DNA of 64,000 bases from Caprimulgus europaeus (GCA_907165065.1 OU015528.1:31270515-31334514); one strand, 5' to 3'. Counted from the first letter of the stretch, positions 27,189 to 39,024 are shown. The notes: a model not told the origin generated them from the sequence alone. Program-made: numbers and translations.

Positions 27189-27683
27189 GTAAGTAAAACC
27201 ACTTAATATTGAGATTTTAGTCTGTCAGATGATTGTATAAAAGCAGTATAGATCTGTTCAGCAGGATGCAGTTTTGGGATGCATTCTGTGAGATGAGCAC
27301 TCTTCTTGCAACTGTAATGTTTTGATTTTTCATCTCAGGCAATATAACTAGGATCACAAGATGTGGCTGTGACATGGTGGTTGCTTTATATACTAATAAA
27401 ATATTACATAACTTGTGTTGTAGAGATATGAGGAAAATTGTGGTGTTGTAGGTTTTGAGACTAGATTTATCAGTTCATCTTTTACCACTTGGCATCTCAA
27501 CCTTGAAGGGGCAGCTGGTAAGAGATGATTGACTTGAAACTCCAGGACCTTCTTTGGTGGCACAGAAGAGCAAGGGTTAACTCCCTTCAGGAAATGGTTT
27601 TAAAAGTTTGTGTTTTTCACTTTGATTCTCTTCTGTTACTTGTTCCTATGGTCACTCTTTCAGCTGGGATATCAGGGTACCTT

Positions 27684-27710
27684 CAGTGCATCAGGGAATT
27701 AAAATAAATA
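27684..27710 (+). other. Templated filler at a deletion junction in duplicon B
   Basis: At the point where copy B lacks 730 bp of copy A (12031-12760), 22 extra bases (27689-27710) are inserted. Together with the preceding CAGTG they repeat exactly the 27 bases at 27894-27920 (12944-12970 in copy A). CAGTG at the left junction is the microhomology. Confidence 0.9.
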
Positions 27711-28886
27711 ATCTCAGTGATGGTTTTGTAGGACCAGAGTAGGGAGAGGTGATGCCAGTAGTTGTTGATATCGTCTGTGGGAATTAATTTGTCAAATGTT
27801 TGGTCAATGACAGAAGTATTCTGCTTTTTGGTAGCAGTTTTCTTGTGGAAAAGAACGGGAGCATTCAAAATTTTAAATTATGTCAGACGGTGCCAGTGCA
27901 TCAGGGAATTAAAATAAATAAATAAATATATTTTTTTCATTGTGAATATAATCAGCAAATGCACAAACTGGGAAATAACTTTCCTTGTGTGTTTTCTGAA
28001 TAAGGGCTCTAGTCTTATCTCAGCCATTTGACTCTGCCCCAGGAGTCAGACAGCTTCAAAAAACACCAGCATTTTAGAATGGCCTTTAGTGATCAGTGTA
28101 GGTAACTGCATGTTCCTCATCTTCATGTTTTGAAAAATCCCTTCTGATACAAGATGCTTCTGGATAGATTTCAATGAAATTGCTCAGTATCTTGATAAGT
28201 TTAACTCCCTTGTAAGTAAAAATCATATAACTTCTCATATTCATGCTTGTTTTAAGAGTTAGGCCGTCTTACAGTAGTGGCATATGCAGGGAATATCAAC
28301 AAGACTGTATAGTCCACAGCTTTCTGGACTTTTTTTGTTTGTTTCCTTGGTTTTTGATTTGTTTTTAAATTGCTGTTACTGCAGTTTGAAGGTAGGCAGC
28401 AAAAATCTTACTTTGCTATGAATTTTTACACAGGAACACAACCAGATGGTGCTTTAGTGTGACTAATATGTGTCCCTGCACATTTGTTAAGAATAAAACT
28501 TTTATTTTAACATAGTAGCTATCAAAGACCCAAACAAACCAACCGAAAAACCAAACCACCAAACTTCTTCTGAGTCATTGCAGTGTTCTCTCAGTAGTAT
28601 TAAAATAACCTTTAAGCTGTCAGTCTTACCTGGGAGATCCATCAGAGTCCAGGCTGCAATCTGGTTTAGTTTCGGTCAAGATCTGAAAAGTAAATACTGT
28701 GAATACTGTGATTCAAAATGTATTGCTTGTGTTATTGTTGGTGTGTGAAACAGTGCAGCTTTCCACCTGTATGGGTAAAACTTTTTTTTTTTTCCCTTAT
28801 GGTATATGAAGATTTCTGTGGTAAATAGAAGCAAATACATCTCTGCTAATGTTTGTTTTAACATTAATGCATTTTTATAATTCTAG

Positions 28887-28953
28887 GAAGATGAAATAAG
28901 TCTCATGATGAACAGCTTGTACGCACTTCATGATAGATTGGCACAAGTAGCAG
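28887..28953 (+). CDS. LEMD3: LEMD3 exon 3, copy B
   Basis: Base-identical to 13936-14002, with the same acceptor (TTCTAG) and donor (GTAACA). It is the copy nearest exon 4, to which it joins in phase 1 to give Gly (G|GG) then EHECGSSI, the normal MAN1 continuation. Whether the mature message uses this copy, copy A, or both cannot be told from DNA. Confidence 0.92.
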
Positions 28954-31363
28954 GTAACACTTTAAAAATATTGTGACTAAGACTGTTATGGCAACAGCTA
29001 CAAAGAAGTCTGTGCTCAGATAGTGATTTGCAACGACTGGTGTATGCTAGGGCCCTGAGAGCCCTTTGGAGTTCCGCTTTGGGAAACTGGCAATCCCATT
29101 TCTAGTTCACTTACACGAGCTTTTGTTGCAGTGTTCTTTAGTTAATGGGATAGGCTGTTGAATATTGTGATCCTGCATGGTGTTTGACCTAATGTGTTAA
29201 TGCTTTATTAATCTTGTGTCGTTAAAAGGTTTAAATACGCTGTATGTGGAGAGAAGTATGTATTTCTTGTAAAGGTAGTTATTTTACTATGGTGGAAAAA
29301 TGTCTGAAAACCAAAATATTTCACAGCAGTGAACAGCAGTGGTTGAACAAGATTGCCTTGTTAGACAAAACAGTCCAACTTAACCATATGAATAGTTAAG
29401 ACATAGTAATGAAAAATGCTGTATATAGTAATGTGTCAGACATGGTGTTTAGGATTAGTATTCATTATTGAATATTCAAAGTAAAAAATATGATGCTTTT
29501 GCCTAGAGTCATAATTAATACAGCTTTAAACTGCCTAGATATTTACACATCACAATCAGGAAATGGCCAAGACTGTTTATAACTTTGGTATCTGGTGAGT
29601 GTGAGTTGCAGCAGAATCTATTTCATGACCATTAAGCTATTTATTTCTCATTCCTGCTGATTTAATGCCTAATGTGTTTGGGAGGCGGTAGTTCAGGATT
29701 TTTTGTTTTTAAGCCTGACTGTTCTGTGTGCTAACTGTTTGTTTTGCAACAGCGAGTTTCACCAAGAGGGCTTTTGCGCTATTATCGGGTACCACAGGTA
29801 TTTCTCCAGGTGTTGATTTTGTACGCGGTGCACCACTTCAGAAGAGAGAGAAGTAGAATTTTAGTAAAAGTGGTGCTTTTCAGGTCTGTCTGTCACATAC
29901 TTGGAAAAGTTTCTCTCACTCCATACTTGGCTATGAATTATTTGTTCATGTTATAACTATTAATATTCGAAAGGCAGGCTAAAATCTTGCAGTAGTGAGT
30001 TCTTTTAAGCTTTATTCAACTTCTTGACTACCTTGAAGATGGTCACTTTGGAATTTAGTTTCTAGCCTTCTTTGCTTTATTCGACTTGTTATATTTTCAC
30101 TGAGCTAGTTTCTTGCCTTGTCAACTTCAGTTGGAGAGCACGTGATGGGGCTTTTATTATAGAAGGTAAAACACTGAAAGATGTTTGAAAGAAGAAAAAA
30201 TTATGGTAACAGTTTTTATATTTTATTTGATTTAATATAATGTGTTCCAGCTGTAGATGCCTATTCTGTACTGTGGTGCCCTGTTATGGTATAAAATGAT
30301 TTAATTATCCTATATAAAAATAGATTGCCTTTAATGCATCTCTGTTCTGAGAGTATACTAGTCTGCCAAAGCTATGGTGATTAATGCCTACCTCACAAGG
30401 AACTAGGGGGAGAAGCAGTACCTACTCATCCAGTTCTGATTTAAAGTTTGTGTTCCAATGTTCTTATCTAATGGTTCAGCCCCTTTTCAAAGCAGCAACT
30501 TTTTATAGCTAGTATATATTTCAGTGCCTAATACTTTCTCCTAAACCAAAACATGTGCTTTATTTAAATTACACTTCCTTCAGGCATGTATGTTAATTAC
30601 TCAGTCTCTTAGTTTTTCATGGAGAGACTTCAATAGATCACATGCATTTTCAGTCAGGCTTGTAAAATGAATAAACCTAACCACTATATCCACAGGAAGC
30701 AGACAGCTACCCATGGGCATGACCCTACTTTCTTGTACATAAAGGATTTTTATTTAGTTAGATGTTACTTTTGCTTGGCATTCTCCATGAAGTGATGATC
30801 CATCAGATTTAGACAGTTTCCTTCTGAGCTAATGGACAGCATGTGTCTTTGAGATGCAGGGGTGAATTAGATCTCCATATGTAATAAGACTTACTGATAA
30901 ATACATGGCTGGAAGAAAATACTGGTAAATTTAGATATTACTTAGTAATAGATATTACTAGGTATTGCTTAATATTAATTTTGAGTGTCAGCAAGTGTAT
31001 CTGATTACTGTGACAGGCTCTCTGTTCTGTCACGCTCCTTAATCTTTAGTTCTTCAGGTAATTGATATTGTGCTATTTCCAACCAGTGATTTAAAGACTA
31101 TTTATCAAGTTCTGGTTTTCTGCAGTGTTCTTAAACTGTTGAATTTGCCTTTGGGAGTTCAGGCATTCTTACAGTACATTTTCTGCTCCTGCTTTTTTTT
31201 TTTTTCAGCTACTCACTTTAATAGTGTCCTGCAGCAAATAACCTGTAAGCATGAGATCTGCTAAACAAATGTTTTATGCACTGTTTGCTTTTTGTGTTGG
31301 TTGACTGTATCACACCAAGCTTATAAGATGGAGATCTGTGCTAAATCCACATGTTTCTTAAAG

Positions 31364-31533
31364 CAGAATCATCATAAAATAGTTTGGGTTGGAAGGGACC
31401 TTAAAGATCATTTAGTTCCAACCCCCCTGCCATGAGCAGGGACACCTTTCCACTAGATCAGGTTGCTCAAAGCCTCATCCAACCTGGCCTTGAACACTTC
31501 CAGGGAGGGGGCATCCACAACTTTTCTGGGCAA
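31364..31533 (-). mobile_element. CR1 LINE 3' end, minus strand
   Basis: This is the reverse complement of a CR1 3' terminus. Reading + it has CAGAATCATCATAAAATAG (a worn copy of the terminal repeat), GGGTTGGAAGGGACCTTAAA, CCCCTGCCATGAGCAGGGAC and TCCAGGGAGGGGGCATCCAC, ending at TTTTCTGGGCAA. About 170 bp, 5'-truncated, no coding capacity. Confidence 0.92.
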
Positions 31534-33302
31534 TAGAGAAGTTGTAAAAAAGTATAATAAAGTATTGGATTTCCACTGGATTTTGGTTCTGGTACTTTAA
31601 GAGAATTATTTACATTGTAAAGCAAATATTTTAAAACTTCAATTTTTTTTTTTTTGTTTTTTTTTGTTAACTGTATGCTGCAGCTGGTAAATACCCAAAT
31701 GAAAGTCAGTTTCAAATATCCCAGCCTGCACTGGAAAAGCAGATCTGACTTTTTTTCTGTACTGAAAGCAATTGTGAGAACAGACTAAATGTTTCTTTAG
31801 AGTGGAGGCTTGCTTTAGTTGCTTTTTCTTAGTATTTCTAGAAGAACTCAACTTCATGTGTGGCTTGCCCAAGTACACTAACATAAGCTAAAAAGATTTT
31901 GTGATCCTTGCTGGGTTGCATTACTTCTCAAAAGGAAGTAGAATAGTTCTCTGATTGTACTTGAAATTTAAGTGATCTGTGTCCAGGAAATGTTTGAGCA
32001 CAAAGATCGGTTCTTTCTGTAAGCTCACAATAGACACTTTAACAGAGGGGCAAAGAGATCAGACATATCATGCAGCAGACCTGTGTAAAGCTTTTTTTGC
32101 CTCTGCTTCAGTTTTATTCCTGGGTACTGGGCCTCAAATGGAACAGTTGGGAAACATTTTTGGCTCAGACTATGGAAAGTGGGTTTCCAAGCCAAGTGGT
32201 TAATGATTGCACCAAAGTTATTCAAAGTAAGCCTTCATTTACAGAACTATTAGCTAAAGTGGTGACTGAAATGGCATATAGGAATATCCTGCTGTTTGCA
32301 GTAAAACAGAAGGTAGCCTGACTTGTGAATTGCCTAACTTTCTGCAGGCTTTCAAATTCATGAGGTTCTCAGAAGAAAGCTGTTAAATGGTTCTCAGCAA
32401 TAGATGGGTTGGAATGAGAAACTGCATCTCCAACAACTTTTTGTACAGGACTGAAACTCTAACTCTGATTAGTTTACTCATTTCAAGAGTGGGAGGCAAG
32501 ATTAAAGTGATTTCCCCCCCAGCATTGCATGAGGGTCATTTGAACTGATGGGCCTTAGACATTGTCAGATCCCAGGCAGCAAAGGCATTTTTAACTTTCC
32601 AAGTTGTTTCAGAGGGAAAGTAGTCTGGAAAAAGTCTTAAGAGCAGGACTGCAAGGAAGCTGTCTGCTGTTTGTTTTGAGGATGAGACCAGAAGATGTGA
32701 AGTCAGTGTATTGGCTGCAGACTGAATAAATGTAATTCCTGGAAGAGAGCAAATAAGAGTAGAATTTAAAACTGCTAAGGTAATCCAGTAGTCCCCCATC
32801 CAAGGGAGGAGCTTTTGTACTCTTGTAAGAGGTAATACTGTGTTCTTACAAGATTGAAAATCCAAAATGAATCCTGAAACTTATTTTTAAGAATTCATTT
32901 TTCTCAATCCAGTCTCCTGTGTGTTTGTTTTATTTTCTGTGTATTAACCTCACCCTTTTTATTCTTTCTTATTTATTTCATAAATGGGCTTTCCTACTAA
33001 TCTAGATAGTTAAGAAACAGAAACCAACCATACAAAAGCCTCTAAGCAGAAGGGTCTCATCTCCCTGCTCTCGTAAGCTGTTTTGTTCAGTCAAATCATG
33101 ACTGATATGCTTTTACTGTATTAGAAAGACCCCAGGAAGACTTCAGGTCTTGCCAATCAACAACAAAAAGCTTAAATAGATGAATATCTATCGGACTTGC
33201 TTATGTCATACAACTTAATACCTGCTTGAGATTGTACTTATGACTTCTTCATATCTCTCTAGTTTTGCTGTTACAGTAGACAGGCTCTTTGAAAGTCTAC
33301 GA

Positions 33303-33897
33303 CAGGGATCCTCAAACTACGGCCCGCGGGCCAGAAACGCCCCCCCAGGGTCCTCAATCCGGCCTGCTGGTACTTACAGAACTCCCTGCCCGCCCCACCG
33401 GGGGTTGGGGGGGAACCAAGCAGCCGCAGGTGGCTTCCTGCCACTTAATCCGTGCGCCGGCCTCCGCAGCCCCCAAGTACCCGCCGGGACTGGGCTGGAA
33501 CCAGCGCCTCATCCTCGACCTGCCCCCCTGCAGCAGGCGAGAGGCGCGGGCATCTCCTCTGCCGGGCAAGCTCAGTCAGCAGCCTCTGGACTGCGAGGTC
33601 CAGCCAACTCGGGCGAATCGCCAGAGCCCCGGCGCAGCAAAGTTCCTTCAGTCGTTGACCATCTCATTAGCCAAAAGCAGGCCCATAGTTCACATTGAAA
33701 TATTCTTTGTTTTTGTTGGTTACAATTGTTCTTCATTTTAAATATTGCATTTTTTCCTGTTTTTTGTGCACTACTGCAAATAAAATATGTACCGTGTGCA
33801 TAGGAATTCGTTCATTTTTTTCCAAACTATAGTCCAGCCCCTGACTGTCTGAGGGACAGTGAACTGGCCCCCTGTTTAAAAAGTTTGAGGACCTCTG
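33303..33897. mobile_element. hAT-superfamily DNA transposon, non-autonomous
   Basis: The terminal inverted repeats are CAGGGATCCTCAAACT at 33303-33318 and, as reverse complement, CAGAGGTCCTCAAACT at 33882-33897 (14 of 16 match). It is flanked by an 8-bp target duplication, GTCTACGA at 33295-33302 and GTCTAAGA at 33898-33905 (7 of 8 match). TIR type and 8-bp duplication are hallmarks of hAT elements of the Charlie/Tip100 kind. The left half (to about 33650) is strongly GC-rich and the right half AT-rich, as if only the two ends of a larger autonomous element remain. No transposase is encoded; the ORFs at 33240-33741 are compositional. An AATAAA lies at 33779. Confidence 0.9.
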
Positions 33898-35469
33898 GTC
33901 TAAGACATTGCATGTTAATTAGCAAGTGAAACAACTTTTGAAGTAGTGTCTTTTCTGCTCAGTGCCTGATTGAAAATATGTACATGCACACGGGCTTAGT
34001 TCCAGCAACACTTCTAGGCTGGATAGCACATGAGCACACTTAAAAACAGTGTTTCTGTGTAACCCAACTGTAAGAGAAGAGCATCCGTGTTACACTGATG
34101 TGCTGGCAAGGCCAAATTAACTTAAATCTGTTGAAGTGTATTGAATGCAACTTTGCTTTAGCAGCCTGAGAAGGACTTTTGCTTCATATAAGTTATTATT
34201 TCTTTGGAATTCCCTACTGTGAGTGACACATGAAGATGCTTCTCCATAACTTGCTAGTGTTTCCTAATTTTTGCTCAGATTGTTGTGAATGTTCTTCTTT
34301 GTGCAGGGAATTAATACTTGAAGTTGCTCTGTTTAAAGGATATTGTAGAGTGGAGTAATTCCAACTTTGCTTGTACTCTGCTGCAAAGTATTTAAAGATT
34401 TATATTTTTTGTGTGCGTGAGTATCTTAAACTTTCCTAGCCTTGCTGTGGCTTTGGGAATAATACAGTTTGGGACAGATTCAGGAAGGTAAGGCAGGCGT
34501 AACCCTGAGCCAGTGAAAGACTGGATTTGTTGTTTCCTATTTTATTGTTTTGGCATGTTAAAATTATAGTTACAGATGCCAAGATATTTTTTATTATTAT
34601 TTTTTAGAAAGATCAGGAAAAAAGTGATTTGCCACTCCCTGACAGTCTTCAGAAATGATGATCTAGTTATAGATAAAACTGGTGTTAGATGTTTTCCTTT
34701 TCTGTGTGACCTTGTGTTGGTGTGACCGTTGTTGTGTTGTGGGTTTTTTTTGGGGGGTGGTTTCGAGGTTTTTTGGGGTTTTTTGTTTTTTTGCATGAAT
34801 CACGTTTAACAAAGATCAGGAAGATGATGGCACATGGCTGTGAGGACTGACTGCATATAGTACTTGACTTCCTGACTACTTCTGCATATTAAAAAAAAAA
34901 AAAAAAATTAGCAGGGTGGTAAACCCGCAAGTTTCAGGCCATATTGGGATTTTGTGCATGTTCAGGAAGACGGTGAGTAATTGTGATAATTTGGACCACT
35001 CTAAAATGCAGGAACTTCATAGTGCCTGAAACAATATTATACATTTGTTGCAACTGGAACTCACTTGCTCTGTATAAAAGATAATAAGTGTTTCAGAGTA
35101 AATGGAAATTATTTGAAAGAAGTTGAGTCAGGGTACAGCAACCGTTTTACGGTGACATCCTTTCGATAGTTCTTCATACTACCTTTTGTTCTACTTTCAC
35201 TGTAAATAGCAAAATACACTTTCTGAGCTATACATAAATGTAATTTGTATATATTATTAGCTGTGACAATCTTCAGATTTTTTAAAACCTTTTTTTGAAG
35301 GAGAAATTTGTCTAAAGATTTTTCCATATTTTTAGTGAAACTTGTGAGAATTATAGAGCTACTGCTACTTGTTTAGATTGTGTTAACCATAAGCTTGTGT
35401 TTAGGTGATTTTATTTTATATGATGCAGTAATAAGTAGATCAACATAAACAAAAGTTTAATTTTACCAG

Positions 35470-35537
35470 GGGAACATGAATGTGGCAGCTCTATTCAAAG
35501 AAATCTTACCGTCCAGGAGGCAGCTGCGTATTTAAAA
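35470..35537 (+). CDS. LEMD3: LEMD3 exon 4
   Basis: This 68-nt exon lies between TTTTACCAG and GTAAGC, phase 1 to 0. It encodes (G)EHECGSSIQRNLTVQEAAA then YLK, part of the perinuclear lumenal loop of MAN1 and highly conserved with mammals. Confidence 0.95.
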
Positions 35538-37241
35538 GTAAGCAAACGAGGTATTTTTCATTGGTTGTATATAAGATTTGTGTAAGTTACAATTTGTAAG
35601 GCCTGGTTTCATATCTAGTGTGTTGACTAAAATTTGACTTAGTATTGAATGTTATTGGGAAATATTTGTAATTGATGTCTTTAACACATACTAGTTATGA
35701 TTTTTATTTGGGGATGTAGCAAGGTTTGGGGATAGAGGGATACTGTCTTCTGTTCTTTGGGAGGACAGGTTGATGTGTGGATCTGTGCAGTGGGTCTGAC
35801 AGGCAGCAGCTGTATGGAGACACCATTCATGGATGCTTTAAATAGAAATGGTCAAAAAGGCCTTTTTGTTAATTTGATAGGTGTGCAGTATGATGAAATC
35901 CCACTCTCTGCTGTCATTCCCCTGCCTCACTCCCCAAATAAAGATGACTTTTGCCTTGTCTTGACAGCTGTAGGGTTTATTTTAGCCCATGTTGTTATAC
36001 CCTTCAGTGGAAAATTACTTAAAGCTTTTAAAAGGCTGAGAGTTTTTTTGATTGGATGAGAGGGAGTTAAGCTGATGTGACTTTTAATATAAAAATTACA
36101 GAAATTCTATATTTTGGCAAACACTTATTACATAGTAGACAAAGGGGCAATGTTAACAGCATCCTTAAAAAGCTGCTAACACTAGTTTATGGTTTGGCAA
36201 TGATATTCTGTATCTGTTAAAACCAGTGCATTGTGGAAATACATTGGAAAAAATTAAGTGGATGCCAGATAACTAACGGTCTTACCTGTCTCTTGTGTTG
36301 AAAGAAGGACAGTTGTTATCATAACAACAGTTTTAGCTCTGATGAGCAGCTCAAATTTCATATGAAAATTTGACACTTTGTACAAAGTCTTATTCAACCC
36401 TACAGTTCCACATTTTGGGAGTATGAATATATCGCTTTGCAGAATTTCAGTGTTCTGTGAGAAAACTTTAATATTTTACCCTCAAGGTGAAAATAAAACA
36501 GCTACTGTTTTTGTTACGTGCTTATCCTTTAATTCTAGGCCAGTTACATTATGTGAGGTTCAAAGGAAAGATGGAGAAAAATCTTTTTGGAGAGTCTAAT
36601 TTCCATTTTTGCTTTTCCTTTTCTGGAAAACATGTGTGGTGAACTGTGGAGACAGCCTTAGCACAGATAGCAGTGAATGTTCTCCTATGAGAGTTGATAA
36701 CAACTAATGTTTTTAAGTCAGTTTCTATATAGTAATATCAGTTCTTGAACTACAAACACTAGACTATTTGCAAAATATCGGTTAAAATTGATTTTCCTTA
36801 AGCTCCTTTAAAAACAAACACACACCAAAACAAAACAAAACCAACCAACCAACCCAACCCAAGAGCTGAACTACTTCTACAGGACCCATTTGCAGCTGGG
36901 TTTGTATCAGTTTGGGTTTTGCTCTTGAAGTAGCTTTTCCATGAGCGCCGCCTACCGGCTCAATAATTTTTTCTTGCAGTCGGTCAGAATTGTGAATCGA
37001 ACAGTGAAGTGGCTTGACTTTTCAAACAGTCCTTAGTTTGTGGAATGCTAGTAAGTCTGATAGCTGCTTATAAAATGTATAAACTCACTTCATGTAGTGA
37101 ACATTTATCCAAAATCTGAACAATCAAGTACAACAACACATAGTTTTGGCTACTAAATCTGTGCAGTCTCCGAATTTTATTGTGGCATGATAACTTTCTG
37201 GTTATTTATGTAATTACTCATTGATATTTGTCTTTTGGAAG
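35538..37241 (+). other. LEMD3: LEMD3 intron 4
   Basis: No gene or transposon is recognised. A CA/CCAA-rich low-complexity tract lies at about 36813-36860. Confidence 0.75.
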
Positions 37242-37321
37242 AATTTAGATCCAGAATATGAAAGTGTACTTAACACATCATTGCAATGGATCTTGAATAG
37301 TGGAGAAGATGTTGGCATAAA
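37242..37321 (+). CDS. LEMD3: LEMD3 exon 5
   Basis: This 80-nt exon lies between the acceptor TTGGAAG and the donor GTAAGT, phase 0 to 2. It encodes [20 protein letters not shown] then GEDVGI and two bases of a Lys codon. It belongs to the lumenal segment; the residues preceding the variable patch in exon 6 are well conserved. Confidence 0.95.
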
Positions 37322-37401
37322 GTAAGTGGTATTTATTTCCTAACTTAATTTCTCCTAACAGAATGCATCCTTTTTCATAAATACTCTCTATTTTTGAATA
37401 G

Positions 37402-37550
37402 GTGTCTCAGCAATGACCCTAATGAGATGAATGTCACTGATGTAACAGATGTGAAGTATCTGGAATCCACTAGTCCAAAGATGTCTTTTAGGTGTCGTTT
37501 TCGCCGTGCATTTTTTAATGTAACTCACAGGTTATTGATATTGCTTTTTG
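37402..37550 (+). CDS. LEMD3: LEMD3 exon 6
   Basis: This 149-nt exon lies between TTGAATAG and GTAAGT, phase 2 to 1. It encodes [20 protein letters not shown], then [18 protein letters not shown] and [11 protein letters not shown]. The last part starts the second transmembrane helix. NVT sequons (N-V-T twice) lie on or near the lumenal side. Its first half differs more from mammalian MAN1, as I remember it, than any other exon here. The ORF running on to 37855 is intron read-through. Confidence 0.94.
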
Positions 37551-38922
37551 GTAAGTCAATTTTAAAAAAACCAATTCTTTTTGTTATAACTTGTATTTAT
37601 GTAAGTGCACAGGGAAAAGTAAAGAGCGTGTTTAGAGACAGGTTTTTATTAAACCATAAAACTTGGAGTTCCTATCAGTATCTTGATTGTACTGCAGTTT
37701 GCTTTGCACTTCTGTTGCACCACTGTATTTTCACATTGGTTGCTATCATCTGCTGCTGTAGTCAGCTGAACATATTCCTTCTTTGGGAACTCTTGTCTTT
37801 TTCCCTGCCAAAGCAATACCTTGTGGCCTTCAAAAAAAATTTCAAGTTCAACTGACTTGAAAAAGCAAAATGCCCCTGATTTTGAGGTTGTTTCACTGCT
37901 GTTCCAGGAACTTTGGAAACATAACTACAGAAAACATGATTTTCCTCGTTTTAGGAAAAGTTGAATACCCAATCTGGTTGTCACCAAAAATTCTTACCAC
38001 TATGTTGTAAAAATGTATGTAATCCTTCAATGGGAGTAATTAATTTAGTCTTTGATATTTCTCTAAGTTTGAATTTTTTTTATTTAATTCTTAACCATAC
38101 TGAAAACTATACAGTATAAAAGTATGGTACAGCTGAGTGCTGACAGTTCAGTCCTTTCCATGTGGCTGGTTAGAAATATTGTAGATGCAGAGTTCATCTC
38201 ATGCACCTAGCGAATATTAATAAATTGTTTATCCCAATATCTTAAAATCTCAATCTCTTTGATGTAACACTGCCTTGTGATCACTGGTATACGAAACAAA
38301 CTGTGTAACTATGATTTGTGCATGAGTGTCTTTGGTTCTTTTTTTTTATTGTTAGGAGATCACAGGTGTGGTGGTGCCCTCAGCTCGGGATAGAAGAAGA
38401 AATAAGATATTTTTATTTTCAGTTTATGCTCCTGGCCTTCCTAACTAGATTGTCCTTTTTGGGAATAATCTTTAAAGTAATATAAAAAGAGCGTGCAGTA
38501 CTTTGTTGCAAGAAATACAAATCTGTAGCTGAACTGAAGCAGTCCAGATTAATTACTTTTGACTGGTGTACCTAAAGCATGTGACTTGTCTATGAATCAG
38601 TGAATGTTGTGCATGTTAAAAATTTTAACATGTTCTGAATTGTCAGTTTATGTGACTTTTGATGTGACTTTGAATTTTTCCAATATAATTGTTTTTCTTC
38701 AGAATTGGGTAAAATTTCAAACTACAGTCATGAGGTACCAGGCTATTGTTAAAAAAGTGAAATAAAATATTGACAGTGAGTACAGTGCACTTCACTAGCT
38801 TTGAAATTTAAAGTACTTCAACATGTTACCTAGTTTAGCCAACTTCTGAAGTATGCGCTGTAAGCTTTGTTAAATAACCAATGTTTAATACTGTTTAAAG
38901 AGTATTCTACATCTTAATGCAG
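37551..38922 (+). other. LEMD3: LEMD3 intron 6
   Basis: AT-rich, with no recognisable gene, repeat family or RNA. Confidence 0.75.
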
Positions 38923-39024
38923 GTATAGCAGTGGTTTGGGGAGTTTTGCACTACATGAAATACCGTTGGGCAAAAGAGGAAGAAGAAACAAGGCAGATGT
39001 ATGATATGGTGGTAAAAATAATAG
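38923..39024 (+). CDS. LEMD3: LEMD3 exon 7
   Basis: This 102-nt exon lies between AATGCAG and GTATGG, phase 1 to 1. It completes transmembrane helix 2 ([16 protein letters not shown]) and continues into the nucleoplasmic [18 protein letters not shown]. The helix is thus split across exons 6 and 7. The charged stretch after it is nearly invariant in MAN1. Confidence 0.96.

Larger units (their letters stand above)
23079..29947 (+). repeat. Duplicon copy B (LEMD3 exons 2-3 with introns)
   Basis: This is the second, 6.9-kb copy of 7393-14978 in the same orientation. It contains identical exons 2 and 3 with intact splice sites. Differences from copy A include a 730-bp deletion with a 22-bp filler at 27689-27710, a 32-bp deletion near 24064, a 10-bp local duplication near 29327-29340 and scattered substitutions, denser at both ends than in the middle. 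Its right edge runs into intron 3 leading to exon 4, so this copy sits where exons 2-3 would be expected next to exon 4. Confidence 0.95.
29948..35469 (+). other. LEMD3: LEMD3 intron 3, distal part
   Basis: No exon is seen. It contains a minus-strand CR1 3' fragment (31364-31533), a hAT-type DNA transposon (33303-33897) and low-complexity tracts: a T/G-rich stretch at about 34738-34790 and an A run near 34890-34907. The remaining sequence shows no recognisable feature. Confidence 0.75.

Noticed and set aside
33240-33741. 150-codon ORFs near 33.3-33.7 kb
   Set aside because: They cross the boundary of the hAT element and its GC-rich half; no transposase motif or other domain is visible.
34738-34795. 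G/T-rich tract considered as a G-quadruplex
   Set aside because: Only three runs of three or more G lie close together; the fourth is missing, so a canonical quadruplex is not supported.
37394-37855. 153-codon ORF
   Set aside because: It is exon 6 of LEMD3 plus read-through into intron 6; the GTAAGT donor after 37550 and the exon 7 continuation fix the true end.
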